Numbered from the stretch's first letter, positions 33,902 through 42,619 are shown. The stretch is DNA of 64,000 nucleotides from Rhizobium sp. 11515TR (GCF_002277895.1 NZ_CP022998.1:3577501-3641500), one strand, 5' to 3'. Numbers and translations are program-made. The notes: a model not told the origin generated them from the letters alone.

Positions 33902-34873
33902 ATGGTCGATATCGCAATGATCGAAGCCGCCCGTACTCGCCTCGGCGGCCGGGCGCGCCGTACGCCGCTGCTCTCCTCGCCCTTTCTCGATGAAATCGCA
34001 GGGCGACGCCTGTTCGTGAAAGCCGAGTGCCTGCAGCACTCCGGCTCCTTCAAGTTCCGCGGCGGCTGGTCGGCGGTTTCAGCGCTGGAGCCGTCCGTAC
34101 GCGCCAGAGGCGTCATCGCCTTCTCCTCCGGCAATCACGCGCAAGGCGTGGCATTGGCGGCAAAGCTGCACGGCATTCCTTCTGTCATCATCATGCCGAC
34201 CGATGCGCCGAAGCTGAAGATCGCCAATACCCGTGCCTTTGGCGCCGAGGTCGTGCTCTATGATCGCGTGAAGGAAGATCGCGACGAGATCGGCGCCCGC
34301 ATTTCCAAGGAGCGCGGCCTGACACTCATCAAGCCCTTCGACGAACCGCAGGTGATCGCCGGCCAGGGAACGACCGGGCTAGAAATCGCCGAACAGGCTG
34401 CCGAGGAAGGCATCGAAGATGCAAACGTACTGGTTCCTTGTGGCGGTGGCGGGTTAACCTCGGGTATCGCACTCGCGCTCGAATCCCGCGCGCCGGGTTT
34501 CAAAGTACGCCCGTGCGAACCGGAAAATTTCGACGACACCGCCCGTTCGCTGGTTTCGGGTAAGATCGAGCGTAATGCCGCCCTACAGGGCTCGATCTGC
34601 GACGCCATTATCAGCCCCCAGCCGGGCGATATCACTTTTCCAATCATGAAGCGTCTTTGCGGCCCCGGCCTTGTCGTGACCGATGAGGAAGCACAGAAGG
34701 CCATGGCTCTTGCCTTCACCCGTTTGAAGATCGTCGTGGAACCAGGCGGCGCCGTCGCGCTTGCTGCGGCACTCTTCCACGGCAGGCACATCGACGGCGA
34801 TACTGTGATCGCCGCCACCTCAGGTGGCAATGTCGACAGGGAAGTCTTCGAGGCGGCGTTAAGCCGCCACTAG
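33902..34873 (+). CDS. Threonine/serine dehydratase-like PLP enzyme
   Basis: A 323-residue fold-type II PLP enzyme. The Schiff-base Lys is Lys51 in SGSFKFRG; the phosphate loop is PCGGGGLTSG, and SSGNHAQGVALAA contains the substrate-contacting Asn. There is no C-terminal ACT domain, so it resembles biodegradative dehydratases, serine racemases and hydroxyectoine EutB rather than IlvA. The start is uncertain: ATG 33902 gives a family-like start; ATG 33848 has AAGGA but at too short a spacing. It follows DUF4865 after 90 bases. Confidence 0.87.
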   Translation: MVDIAMIEAARTRLGGRARRTPLLSSPFLDEIAGRRLFVKAECLQHSGSFKFRGGWSAVSALEPSVRARGVIAFSSGNHAQGVALAAKLHGIPSVIIMPTDAPKLKIANTRAFGAEVVLYDRVKEDRDEIGARISKERGLTLIKPFDEPQVIAGQGTTGLEIAEQAAEEGIEDANVLVPCGGGGLTSGIALALESRAPGFKVRPCEPENFDDTARSLVSGKIERNAALQGSICDAIISPQPGDITFPIMKRLCGPGLVVTDEEAQKAMALAFTRLKIVVEPGGAVALAAALFHGRHIDGDTVIAATSGGNVDREVFEAALSRH

Positions 34874-34877
34874 GTCT

Positions 34878-35513
34878 TTAATTCACAGCGCGACGATAGA
34901 GCGCCAGCGACCCGGCGAGAGCCAGCAGCGCGCCGCCACAGGCACGCTCGAGCCATTTCGCCCCTTCCAACTTCAGGACGCGGACCGCCTGCGAACCGAA
35001 GACCGCATAGCCGAACATGATCATAAAATCGAGCGCGGCGAAGATCGCGCCGAGGACGATATATTGCTGAATTTGCGGCGCTGAGGGATCGATGAACTGC
35101 GGCAGAAAGGCCGAGAAGAAGAGATAGCCCTTAGGGTTGGTCACGGCGACCATGAAACTCTTGAAGCCGATGGAGAAAGCGGTTCCCTTCGATTGACTCG
35201 CGCTCGCCTGCAATGCGCCGTCGATGCTCCCCTTCGAGCGCAGCATCATAATGCCGAGAAACGCGAGATAGGCCGCGCCGACCCATTTCAGGGCCGAAAA
35301 CCAGAACTCGGAAGCCGCCAGCAGGGCGCCAAGCCCGATGGCAACCGCGCTGATCAGCACTGCATCGGAAAGAACGGCCCCGATCATGCCCGGCAACGCC
35401 CGCCTAACGCCGAAACGCGAACCATTGGTCAGCGCCAGCAGCACAGTCGGCCCCGGCGTCGCGATACCGATGAAGGAAACAGCCGCGAAGGCAAGCAGCG
35501 TAGTGAGATACAT
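34878..35513 (-). CDS. LysE/RhtB-family amino acid exporter
   Basis: A 211-residue inner-membrane protein with six helices. The first carries SFIGIATPGPTVLLALTNGSRFG, the LysE signature with its Pro-Gly-Pro turn; the fourth region has NPKGYLFFSAFLPQFI, typical of RhtB transporters. It probably exports a neutral or hydroxylated amino acid such as threonine or homoserine. A very strong AGGAGGGAC site precedes the start at 35513. It is convergent with the threonine dehydratase-like gene, four bases apart; a link between the two is inference. Confidence 0.9.
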   Translation of the reverse strand: MYLTTLLAFAAVSFIGIATPGPTVLLALTNGSRFGVRRALPGMIGAVLSDAVLISAVAIGLGALLAASEFWFSALKWVGAAYLAFLGIMMLRSKGSIDGALQASASQSKGTAFSIGFKSFMVAVTNPKGYLFFSAFLPQFIDPSAPQIQQYIVLGAIFAALDFMIMFGYAVFGSQAVRVLKLEGAKWLERACGGALLALAGSLALYRRAVN

Positions 35514-35605
35514 GGGTCCCTCCTCTTGAAAGAGAGGAAGGTTGCATGTGGTGTAGTGGTTAGCAAGGGACTTGAAAGCGGCCTTCAGTCTGCCGCACCG
35601 CTGAT

Positions 35606-35654
35606 ACCCCCCTCTGTCGCTTTCGTGACATCTCGCCCACAAGGCGGAGATTGG
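35606..35654 (+). repeat. Rhizobial CCCCCCTCTG repeat, copy 1
   Basis: Starts ACCCCCCTCTGTCGC, continues through GACATCTC and ends GGCGGAGATTGG. Its reverse complement occurs at 35741-35792. Elements of this form are common between genes of Rhizobium and relatives. Confidence 0.75.
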
Positions 35655-35740
35655 TAGCCGATGGCACCGACACGCCTCAAATAAACATTGGATGCGCAGC
35701 AGCTATAAATTAGTGGTTTGACGAGAAGAAGTAGCAAGCT

Positions 35741-35792
35741 CCAAACGATCTCCTCTTGTGGGGGAGATGTCGCGACAGCGACAGAGGGGGGT
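35741..35792 (-). repeat. Rhizobial CCCCCCTCTG repeat, copy 2 (inverted)
   Basis: Contains GTGGGGGAGATGTCGCGACA and GCGACAGAGGGGGGT, the reverse complement of copy 1 with scattered mismatches. Together the two copies could fold into a long stem. Confidence 0.75.
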
Positions 35793-35828
35793 GCTTCTCC
35801 GCAAACTCAATCGCCAATGATTGCATAG

Positions 35829-36710
35829 CTACCCCACCAACCCCGCATCCTTCGCCGCCAGCGCGCCAATCGCCGACCAGTCCAGCTCCTCGCCGCCATG
35901 CGCCAGCAGGTTGAGGAACCGATCACGCAGCAGGCTTGCCAGCGGCAGCGGCACGTTCAGCGCCTCGCCGGCAGCCAATGCCAGCCGAATGTCCTTCTGG
36001 CCGAGCGGCGCGGTAAAGCCCGCCGGCTGGAACTTGCGATCCGCGATCAGCCCGCCATAGGTCTTGTAGACAGGCGCGTTGAAGAGCGTCGATGTCAAGA
36101 GATCGAGATAGGCGTGCCGATCAACGCCACCCTTCTCGACCAGCGCCATGGCCTCGCCGAGCGACTCAATAACCGAGGCAATGAGGAAATTGCCGCTGAG
36201 CTTGACGAGATTGGCCGCCTTCGGCTCCTCGCCGAGAACAAAGGTGCGCTGACCGATGGCGTCGAAAAGCGGCGTGACTGACTGGATGGCGTCTGGCGCA
36301 CCCGCAGCGGCAACGAAGAGCTTTGCCGCAGCCGCCGCTTCCGGACGGCCGAAGACGGGTGCTGCCACGAAGCGCTGGCCTTTGGCGGCATGATCCTTGG
36401 TCAAGCGTTCGGACATGGCGACGCTGATCGTGCTGGCAGAAATATGGACTGCACCCTTGCCAAGGCTTGCCAGAACGCCGCCATCGCCATGGACGACGGC
36501 CGACAGCGCATCGTCATGGGCGAGCATGGTGAAGACAGCCTCGCCGCCGCACGCATCCGCTACGGTCGCCGCAACCTTGGCGCCCTCGCGGGCCAGAACC
36601 TCGGCCTTGTCGCGCGAACGATTGTAGACGGTCACCTCATGCCCGGCCTTGATGAGATTGACGGCCATGGCGCGGCCCATTTGGCCCAATCCGATAAATC
36701 CGACTTTCAT
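35829..36710 (-). CDS. NAD(P)-dependent beta-hydroxyacid dehydrogenase
   Basis: A 293-residue enzyme of the 3-hydroxyisobutyrate/tartronate semialdehyde reductase family. The Rossmann loop is GFIGLGQMGRAMAVNL (4-19); HISASTISVAMSERL and APVFGRPEAAAAAKL cover the substrate region, and KLSGNFLIASVIESLGEAMAL has the conserved catalytic Lys in the GN-K-like segment. A GAAGGAGATA site precedes 36710. The sequence does not fix the substrate. A second family member is encoded at 41693, only about 37 percent similar by eye. Confidence 0.88.
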   Translation of the reverse strand: MKVGFIGLGQMGRAMAVNLIKAGHEVTVYNRSRDKAEVLAREGAKVAATVADACGGEAVFTMLAHDDALSAVVHGDGGVLASLGKGAVHISASTISVAMSERLTKDHAAKGQRFVAAPVFGRPEAAAAAKLFVAAAGAPDAIQSVTPLFDAIGQRTFVLGEEPKAANLVKLSGNFLIASVIESLGEAMALVEKGGVDRHAYLDLLTSTLFNAPVYKTYGGLIADRKFQPAGFTAPLGQKDIRLALAAGEALNVPLPLASLLRDRFLNLLAHGGEELDWSAIGALAAKDAGLVG

Positions 36711-36764
36711 TGGCGTATCTCCTTCTTCATCCGCCTGCTCGGGATTGCAGGCGCTTCGGCTTCA

Positions 36765-36797
36765 AGAAAAAACCCGCCGTCTTTCGACAGCGGGTTT
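36765..36797 (-). terminator. Rho-independent terminator of pyk
   Basis: AAACCCGC (36770-36777) pairs with GCGGGTTT (36790-36797), with GTC/GAC inside; on the reverse strand the stem is followed by a T run. Confidence 0.88.
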
Positions 36798-36835
36798 CGG
36801 ATGTTTGAGGTGCTGCCGCAATCAGATGTCGGCAA

Positions 36836-38275
36836 TCACACGCCGGACTGGCCGTCCGAACCGATATAGGCAATGCGCAGCATGTTGGTGGCGCCCGGCG
36901 TGCCGAGCGGCACACCGGCCGAAATGATGATGCGGTCGCCCGGCTTGCCGAAACCTTCCTCGGCAACGATGCGGCAGGCATTGTTGACCATGTCGTCGAG
37001 GTCGGTCGCATCGTGAGTGACCACACAGTGCATGCCCCAAACGACGGACAGGCGACGTGCCGTCTGGATGATCGGCGATAGCGCCAGGATCGGAACCTGC
37101 GGACGCTCGCGCGAGGCGCGCAGACCGGTGGTGCCGGAGGACGTGTAGCAGACGATGGCGGCAAGCTTCAGCGTCTCGGCGATCTGGCGGGCGGCGAGCG
37201 AGATCGCATCGGCGCCGGTCGCTTCCGGAAGAGCGCGCTGGGCATAGATGATGCCGGGATAATGCGGCTCGCGCTCGATGGTGCCGGCAATGGAAGCCAT
37301 CATGGAAACAGCTTCGACCGGATAGTCGCCGGATGCAGATTCTGCCGAGAGCATGACGGCATCGGCGCCTTCGAAGACGGCGGTCGCGACGTCGGAAACT
37401 TCGGCGCGGGTCGGAACCGGCGCGGAGATCATCGATTCCAGCATCTGCGTGGCGACGACCACCGGCTTGCCGGAGCGGCGGCAGGCGCGGATCAGCTGCT
37501 TCTGAATGCCGGGAACGGCTTCCAGCGGCATTTCCACGCCAAGGTCGCCGCGGGCCACCATCAGTGCGTCGGAAAGCTCGATGATTTCCTCGATGCGCTC
37601 GACAGCCTGCGGCTTTTCGATCTTCGACATCAGGCCGACGCGGCCATGCGAGATCTTGCGGACTTCCGTCAAGTCTTCCGGGCGCTGGATGAAGGAGAGC
37701 GCAACCCAGTCGACTTCATTGGTCGCGAGAACGGCATCGAGGTCGGCGCGGTCCTTGTCGGTCAACGCGCCGACGCCGAGCAGCGTATCGGGCAGGCTGA
37801 CGCCCTTGCGGTCGGAAATCTTCGTGCCCGAAATGACTGTTGTGACGATGCTCTTACCGTCGCACTTTTCGGCCCGCAGCGCCAGCTTACCGTCATCGAT
37901 CAGCAGGCGGTGGCCGGGCTGAACCGATTCCAAGATTTCCGGATGCGGCAAGTAGACACGCGTGTTGTCGCCGGGGATATCCTGATTGTCGAGCGTGAAA
38001 GTCTGACCGGGCTTGAGATCGACCTTGGTGTCAGCAAACTTGCCGACGCGCAGCTTGGGACCCTGCAAGTCAGCGAGAATGCCGATCGGCCGACCACAGC
38101 GAGCTTCGACGGCGCGAATGCGCTGGATCAGCGTACGCATCACATCATGGCTGGCATGGCTCATGTTGATGCGGAACAGGTCCGCGCCGGCCTCATGAAG
38201 CTTCTGGATCATTTCCTCCGAAGAGGAGGCCGGACCGAGCGTTGCGAGGATTTTGACTTTTCGGTTTCGTCTCAT
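36836..38275 (-). CDS. pykA: Pyruvate kinase
   Basis: It makes pyruvate and ATP from phosphoenolpyruvate. The 479-residue protein begins RNRKVKILATLGPASSSEE, has ADLQGPKLR, MVARGDLGVEMPLE and the active-site segment KPVVVATQMLESMI; the C-terminal allosteric domain is complete. The start ATG at 38275 overlaps the stop of the DUF1036 gene as TGATG, so translation is coupled. The frame is open upstream to 38626 but that lies within the DUF1036 gene. Pyruvate kinase is apart from the other glycolytic genes of the window. Confidence 0.96.
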   Translation of the reverse strand: MRRNRKVKILATLGPASSSEEMIQKLHEAGADLFRINMSHASHDVMRTLIQRIRAVEARCGRPIGILADLQGPKLRVGKFADTKVDLKPGQTFTLDNQDIPGDNTRVYLPHPEILESVQPGHRLLIDDGKLALRAEKCDGKSIVTTVISGTKISDRKGVSLPDTLLGVGALTDKDRADLDAVLATNEVDWVALSFIQRPEDLTEVRKISHGRVGLMSKIEKPQAVERIEEIIELSDALMVARGDLGVEMPLEAVPGIQKQLIRACRRSGKPVVVATQMLESMISAPVPTRAEVSDVATAVFEGADAVMLSAESASGDYPVEAVSMMASIAGTIEREPHYPGIIYAQRALPEATGADAISLAARQIAETLKLAAIVCYTSSGTTGLRASRERPQVPILALSPIIQTARRLSVVWGMHCVVTHDATDLDDMVNNACRIVAEEGFGKPGDRIIISAGVPLGTPGATNMLRIAYIGSDGQSGV

Positions 38276-38811
38276 CAATTCTGGCTTTCTTGGCTGCCCG
38301 AGGGCTCGGAAAGCTGAACCATCCAGCTCGCCTGGCGCCCGGTGTCGTATTCCTTGAATCCCATCTTCTGATAGCCACGAGCGTAGCAATCCTTGACGCC
38401 TGGGATTTTGAATTCGTTTTCCGCCACACACATTTCGACGTCGCCCGTCCAGCGGCCGCCGCGGGCCGCGTCTTCTGCGTAGAGGTAATAATAGCGGGAT
38501 TGAAGCGGCCCCTCGATCAGAGTCGCGCAGGTGTTGGCCGGAATCTGCCACCAGCCCTCCGTCACCCAGCCATCCTTCGCGCGATAACCGATCGCCACGC
38601 CGACGAGGTTCTGCGTACCGTTGCACGTTCGGAAATCGGCATGAGCCGCATTCGGCATGAAGAAGAACGGCGCTGCCGCAGCGAGAATAAGGAAGGCGAT
38701 TCGGGCGAGCGGGCCTGACCGCTTAACGAAACGTGGCGCGACTTGGCTGGACACGGCTTCCAATTGGCTCCCGGTTATTCGTTGTTGCGTCTTCTTGCGC
38801 CGCCATCCCAT
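38275..38811 (-). CDS. Exported DUF1036 protein
   Basis: A 178-residue protein with a hydrophobic export signal (ARIAFLILAAAAPFFFMPNA) ending near AHA-DF. The mature part, FRTCNGTQNLVGVAIGYRAKDGW to DCYARGYQKMGFKEYDTG, matches DUF1036, a small envelope family of alphaproteobacteria with conserved Cys. The start is uncertain: ATG 38811 gives a long cytosolic leader, and a GTG at 38754 with GGAAG upstream would give a normal signal peptide. Its stop overlaps the pykA start. Confidence 0.83.
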   Translation of the reverse strand: MGWRRKKTQQRITGSQLEAVSSQVAPRFVKRSGPLARIAFLILAAAAPFFFMPNAAHADFRTCNGTQNLVGVAIGYRAKDGWVTEGWWQIPANTCATLIEGPLQSRYYYLYAEDAARGGRWTGDVEMCVAENEFKIPGVKDCYARGYQKMGFKEYDTGRQASWMVQLSEPSGSQESQN

Positions 38812-38939
38812 GAATGTCAACGCAACTCTAATCGATTATATTTTCTTCACGGGATGGTGACGGCACCATGCGCCGCTCTCCATCCGATCGAAGCTGCAAA
38901 CCTTGCACCTTCCATCCGCACATGCAATCAAACAAAGAG

Positions 38940-38952
38940 TTGAAAATTTCAA
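38940..38952. promoter_or_regulatory. TTGAAA/TTTCAA dyad upstream of the DUF1036-pyk operon
   Basis: TTGAAAATTTCAA is a perfect 13-base palindrome between the divergent DUF1036-pyk operon and the formylglutamate amidohydrolase gene. It shares half-sites with the array before fba, though the half-site spacing is two bases shorter. Confidence 0.4.
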
Positions 38953-38967
38953 TAATCGACAATCCCC

Positions 38968-39762
38968 ATGACCGATTTCAGACCGTTTGAATTCATACCC
39001 GGCAATCGTGACAAAGGCATGGTCATTCTCGGCGATCACGCCATGCGGCGCCTGCCTGAGCATTATGGCAGCCTGGGCCTGGCGGAGACCGCCTTTTCCC
39101 GCCACATCGCCTACGACATCGGCATCGAAGGCCTGTGCCGTCATCTCTGCGCGCGGCTTGATGTGCCGGGCGTGCTGGGTGGCTTTTCCCGTCTTCTGAT
39201 CGATCCGAACCGCGGCGAGGATGATCCTACGCTCATCATGAAGATCTCGGACGGAGCGATCATCCCGGGCAATCATCCGATTACGGATGAGGAATGGAAT
39301 TACCGCATAGAAGCCTTCCACCGGCCCTATCACAAGGCGGTGGACGAGACGGTTTCCGCCGTTGCCGAGGCGACCGGCAAGGCGCCCCTGGTTTTCTCGA
39401 TGCACTCCTTCACACCGGCTTGGAAAGGCGTGCCGCGCCCCTGGCATGCAAGCGTGCTCTGGGACAGCGACGACCGTGCCGTTGTGCCGCTTCTTGCAAA
39501 GCTCGGCGCTGATACCGATCTCGTTATCGGAGACAACGAGCCTTATGACGGTGCCTTGCGCAATGACACCATGTTCCGTCATTGCATGATGAAGGGCATT
39601 GCGCATGCGCTGCTGGAGGTTCGGCAAGATCTGATCGGCGAAGAGGCCGGCATTGTCGAATGGGCCGATCGCCTGGCACCAATCTTCGCAGAGATCAATA
39701 CCGATCCGGCGCTCCATGAATATAAGCGCTATCCTTCGCGCACTGGCTCTTATGAGGCATGA
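38968..39762 (+). CDS. N-formylglutamate amidohydrolase-like protein
   Basis: A 264-residue FGase-family metal-dependent hydrolase. EFIPGNRDKGMVILGDHAMRR, FSRLLIDPNRGEDDP and FSMHSFTPAWKGVPRPW are the family motifs with the metal-binding and substrate Arg/His residues. The classical enzyme ends histidine degradation, but no hut genes are present; related enzymes act on other N-formyl or N-acyl amino acids. ATG 38968 has no strong ribosome site. It is followed by DUF1244 and gapR genes in the same direction. Confidence 0.87.
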   Translation: MTDFRPFEFIPGNRDKGMVILGDHAMRRLPEHYGSLGLAETAFSRHIAYDIGIEGLCRHLCARLDVPGVLGGFSRLLIDPNRGEDDPTLIMKISDGAIIPGNHPITDEEWNYRIEAFHRPYHKAVDETVSAVAEATGKAPLVFSMHSFTPAWKGVPRPWHASVLWDSDDRAVVPLLAKLGADTDLVIGDNEPYDGALRNDTMFRHCMMKGIAHALLEVRQDLIGEEAGIVEWADRLAPIFAEINTDPALHEYKRYPSRTGSYEA

Positions 39763-39789
39763 GGCGGCACGCGAATTGAGGAGAAAGAG

Positions 39790-40095
39790 ATGACCACACT
39801 CACCAAGAAACAAGAGATCGAGCTCGAGGCTGCCGCCTTCCGCCGTCTCGTTGCGCATTTGCGCGAACGCAGCGACGTTCAGAATATCGACCTGATGAAC
39901 TTGGCCGGTTTCTGCCGCAACTGCCTTTCCAACTGGTATCGCGAAGCAGCTGAAGATGCCGGGCTGCCGGTCAGCAAGGATGAGTCGCGCGAGGTGATCT
40001 ACGGCATGCCCTACGAGGATTGGAAGAACCTGCACCAGAAAGAAGCCTCTCCTGTGCAAAAAGCCGCTTTCGAGCAGAACAAGCCGAAAGATTAA
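39790..40095 (+). CDS. DUF1244 family protein
   Basis: A 101-residue helical protein. FRRLVAHLRERSDVQNIDLMNLAGFCRNCLSNWY contains the family's CRNCL motif, followed by ESREVIYGMPYEDWK. The two Cys suggest a metal or redox role but none is known. A GAGGAGAAAGAG site precedes ATG 39790, 27 bases after the preceding gene, so the pair is probably one operon. Confidence 0.9.
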   Translation: MTTLTKKQEIELEAAAFRRLVAHLRERSDVQNIDLMNLAGFCRNCLSNWYREAAEDAGLPVSKDESREVIYGMPYEDWKNLHQKEASPVQKAAFEQNKPKD

Positions 40096-40267
40096 CGCTC
40101 CCTTCACCAATTCGGCTTGACCTTGCGCGCCATTCGCGGCACGTCAACTGCCCGATCGAATTCGAAATCCCGCGCAAGCCATGAAGCGATGTGCCGTATC
40201 GGTGACCGACCGATCTCATCTGCGACGGGCTGCAAGCGACCCCTTTAAGACCCTTTAGGAGAATTGC

Positions 40268-40519
40268 ATGGAAGAGAACAGCGTCGAGAACGTGGCCGCG
40301 GCGGAACTGCGTCAATTCATCGAGCGCATCGAGCGCCTCGAGGAAGAAAAGGCCGCCATCCAGTCCGACATCAAGGATGTCATGGGCGAAGCCAAGGGCC
40401 GCGGCTTCGACACCAAGGCGATCCGCACCATCATCCGCCTTCGCAAGAAGGACGCAAACGAACGCCTGGAAGAAGAATCCATCCTGCAGACCTACATGGC
40501 CGCGCTCGGCATGGAATAA
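40268..40519 (+). CDS. gapR: GapR-like chromosome-structuring protein (DUF2312)
   Basis: An 83-residue DUF2312 protein. [19 protein letters not shown], then [22 protein letters not shown] and the end [12 protein letters not shown] match Caulobacter GapR, which clamps overtwisted DNA ahead of replication and transcription and helps gyrase and topoisomerase IV. The coiled coil and the basic second helix are intact. AGGAGAATTGC precedes the start. It has its own promoter region after DUF1244 (172 bases) and a strong terminator. Confidence 0.92.
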   Translation: MEENSVENVAAAELRQFIERIERLEEEKAAIQSDIKDVMGEAKGRGFDTKAIRTIIRLRKKDANERLEEESILQTYMAALGME

Positions 40520-40550
40520 TCGAGGCTTCACAAGCCTTGCGAGACGATCG

Positions 40551-40579
40551 GGAGCCGGTTTGCCGGCTCCTTTCTTTTT
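40551..40579 (+). terminator. Rho-independent terminator of gapR
   Basis: GGAGCCGG (40551-40558), loop TTTG, CCGGCTCC (40563-40570), then TTTCTTTTT. Confidence 0.93.
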
Positions 40580-40586
40580 GAGCGCA

Positions 40587-41627
40587 TCACTCTGTGAAAA
40601 GACGACCGATCAATTCGGCGGCACTCCCCTGCCACAGCTCGCCCCTGCCGGTTCCTGACCAGAGAGACAGGAAATCCGGCAATCCCTTCGCCGTCGATGC
40701 ACTACGCATGTCCCGCGTGAATTTGTTCTGCGCCGGAAAGGGAAGAATGGCGTCAGCCTTCCCATCCATCTCATCCATGAAGCGGTTCTCGATCCCGCGC
40801 GCAAAGCGGCCCGAAAAGGCGCGTGTCGTGCGCGTCCTGCGTTCCGATGTTTCGACAAGCTTCTTGCGATAGGGAGCCGACGTTCCGGCCTCCGTGCAGG
40901 CAAGGAAGGCCGTGCCCATCTGCACGACCTGCGCACCCGCCTGCAGCGCCGCCCGGATATCGCTCGGGGTCATGATGCCGCCGGCTGCGATCAGCGGCAC
41001 GCGGATGGTGCCAACGCATTGCGCCATGAGATCGCGCATTCCGATTTCCGGATCCGCTGCCCTAGCATCGAAAATGCCGCGATGGCCCCCCGCTTCGAAG
41101 CCCTGCAGCACGATCGCATCCGCGCCGCTCTCTTCCAGCCTCCTCGCCTCGTCGAGCGTCGTCGCCGTGCCGATCAGCGGGATACCTGCCTTTTTCGCCT
41201 CGCGTACGTGATCGGTCGGCAACAGGCCGAAGACGAAGCTGAAGCAGGCCGGCTTGATGCGCAAGACAGCTTCAAATTGCGCATCGAAATCCTCTTCATA
41301 GGGAGGAGAAAGCTGCGGCGACGGCAGCTTCAACTCCTGGCGATATCGCGCGGTCGCCGCCGCCGCGCGCTCAAGCCTATCGGCCGAGACCTCCGGGATT
41401 GAATGCGGGATGAAGAGATTGATCGAAAACGGCTTGTCGGTTCGCTGGCGCACCTGGGCTGCAAAGGCTTCTATGGCCGCGGCATTGGAGTACGCGCCGC
41501 CCATGGCGCCGAGAGCGCCGGCAGCGGAAGCCGCAGCCACGAGATCCACCGACGAGGGACCACCGGCCATCGGGGCGACGATCAAGGGATGTTTCAAGCC
41601 AAGCTGTTGAAAAAGATTGCCGTCCAT
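40587..41627 (-). CDS. Nitronate monooxygenase
   Basis: A 346-residue FMN-dependent TIM-barrel enzyme that oxidises alkyl nitronates. HPLIVAPMAGGPSSVDLVAA begins the flavin site; LQGFEAGGHRG carries the probable catalytic His, and PLIAAGGIMTPSDIRAALQAGAQVVQMGTAFLA the phosphate-binding end. Family members detoxify propionate-3-nitronate, a plant toxin, which would suit a soil rhizobium; that is inference. A GGAAGGAC site precedes 41627. It is convergent with gapR and lies 65 bases below the next reverse gene. Confidence 0.9.
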   Translation of the reverse strand: MDGNLFQQLGLKHPLIVAPMAGGPSSVDLVAAASAAGALGAMGGAYSNAAAIEAFAAQVRQRTDKPFSINLFIPHSIPEVSADRLERAAAATARYRQELKLPSPQLSPPYEEDFDAQFEAVLRIKPACFSFVFGLLPTDHVREAKKAGIPLIGTATTLDEARRLEESGADAIVLQGFEAGGHRGIFDARAADPEIGMRDLMAQCVGTIRVPLIAAGGIMTPSDIRAALQAGAQVVQMGTAFLACTEAGTSAPYRKKLVETSERRTRTTRAFSGRFARGIENRFMDEMDGKADAILPFPAQNKFTRDMRSASTAKGLPDFLSLWSGTGRGELWQGSAAELIGRLFTE

Positions 41628-41692
41628 AGGATCGTCCTTCCGGAAATGCCCGCCCAGGTCTCAACCCAACATAGGTGTTGCGCGATGAGTTG

Positions 41693-42619
41693 CTAGGAGC
41701 GACCAAGCGCCGCGGTGCGGGCCTCGATCGCCTTGATCACCGACACCATGTCGAGCCGGCCATTGCCGAGCTCGACGCTCTCGCCATAAAGAGTGCGGCA
41801 GAGATCGAGGACAGGCGATGCCATGTTCGCGGCGCGGGCCGCCTCCGCGATCAGTTTCGTGCTGTTGAACGCATCGGCCGTCGCCGCCTGCACTGAAAAA
41901 TCCTGTGCGATAAGCTTCGGAATTTTCACCCGCGTCAGATCGCTGGCCATCGGGCCGGAATCGATCGCGGCCTGGAAGGTCTTGAGATCGAGCCCGTTGC
42001 TCTCGGCAAAATGCGCGGCCTCGGCGAGCCCCGCCAGCATCGTGCAGAGATAGAGATTGACGGTCAGCTTCATGAGCAGCGCATTGCCGACCGGGCCACA
42101 CAGGATCGTCTCGCGGCACATAGGCGCAAGCAGCGGCTGCACCTCGGCTACCGTCTCCGCATCGCCGCCGAGCAGCGCGACCAGCTGCGCTGTCTCGGCA
42201 GGCTTCCGCGAGCCCGAAACCGGGGCTTCGACATAGCGCCCTCCGGCTGCGAGAATATCGGCGGCTAGCCCGCGCGAGTAGCCGGGCGGATTAGAGCCCA
42301 TCGAAACCACGATGCGTCCGGATACCAGCTTGGCGAAATCCGGTGTCCCGCGCTGCAGCACCTCGTCCAGCACCATGTCATTGACCAGCATCAGGATGAC
42401 GATGCGGGCGCGCTCGAATACGTCCTCGACACTTGCAGCAACAGTTGCGCCAGCCTCGCGCAACGGTTCTACGGCGGCGAGCGAACGATTCCAGACCACG
42501 AGCTTCGTGCCGGCCCTTGCAAGATTGAGGGCCATCGGCTGGCCCATGACGCCGAGACCGACAAAGCCGATCTCCTCGCCCGGCGCGGCACCGGGACGTT
42601 CACTGACGCTGGTCATCAT
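41693..42619 (-). CDS. NAD(P)-dependent beta-hydroxyacid dehydrogenase
   Basis: A 308-residue member of the 3-hydroxyisobutyrate dehydrogenase family. GFVGLGVMGQPMALNLARAG is the Rossmann loop, EAPVSGSRKPAETAQL the substrate loop, and LLMKLTVNLYLCTMLAGLAEAAHFAE carries the conserved Lys-x-x-x-Asn. GGAG lies six bases upstream of ATG 42619. Its position between ilvE and nitronate monooxygenase makes a role in branched-chain (valine) catabolism plausible but unproven. Confidence 0.88.
   Translation of the reverse strand: MMTSVSERPGAAPGEEIGFVGLGVMGQPMALNLARAGTKLVVWNRSLAAVEPLREAGATVAASVEDVFERARIVILMLVNDMVLDEVLQRGTPDFAKLVSGRIVVSMGSNPPGYSRGLAADILAAGGRYVEAPVSGSRKPAETAQLVALLGGDAETVAEVQPLLAPMCRETILCGPVGNALLMKLTVNLYLCTMLAGLAEAAHFAESNGLDLKTFQAAIDSGPMASDLTRVKIPKLIAQDFSVQAATADAFNSTKLIAEAARAANMASPVLDLCRTLYGESVELGNGRLDMVSVIKAIEARTAALGRS

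Larger units (their letters stand above)
35514..35828. other. 315-base spacer with paired inverted repeats
   Basis: It contains two inverted copies of a roughly 50-base element (separate entries) with about 85 bases between. The left edge should hold the LysE promoter on the reverse strand. No gene is seen. Confidence 0.6.
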
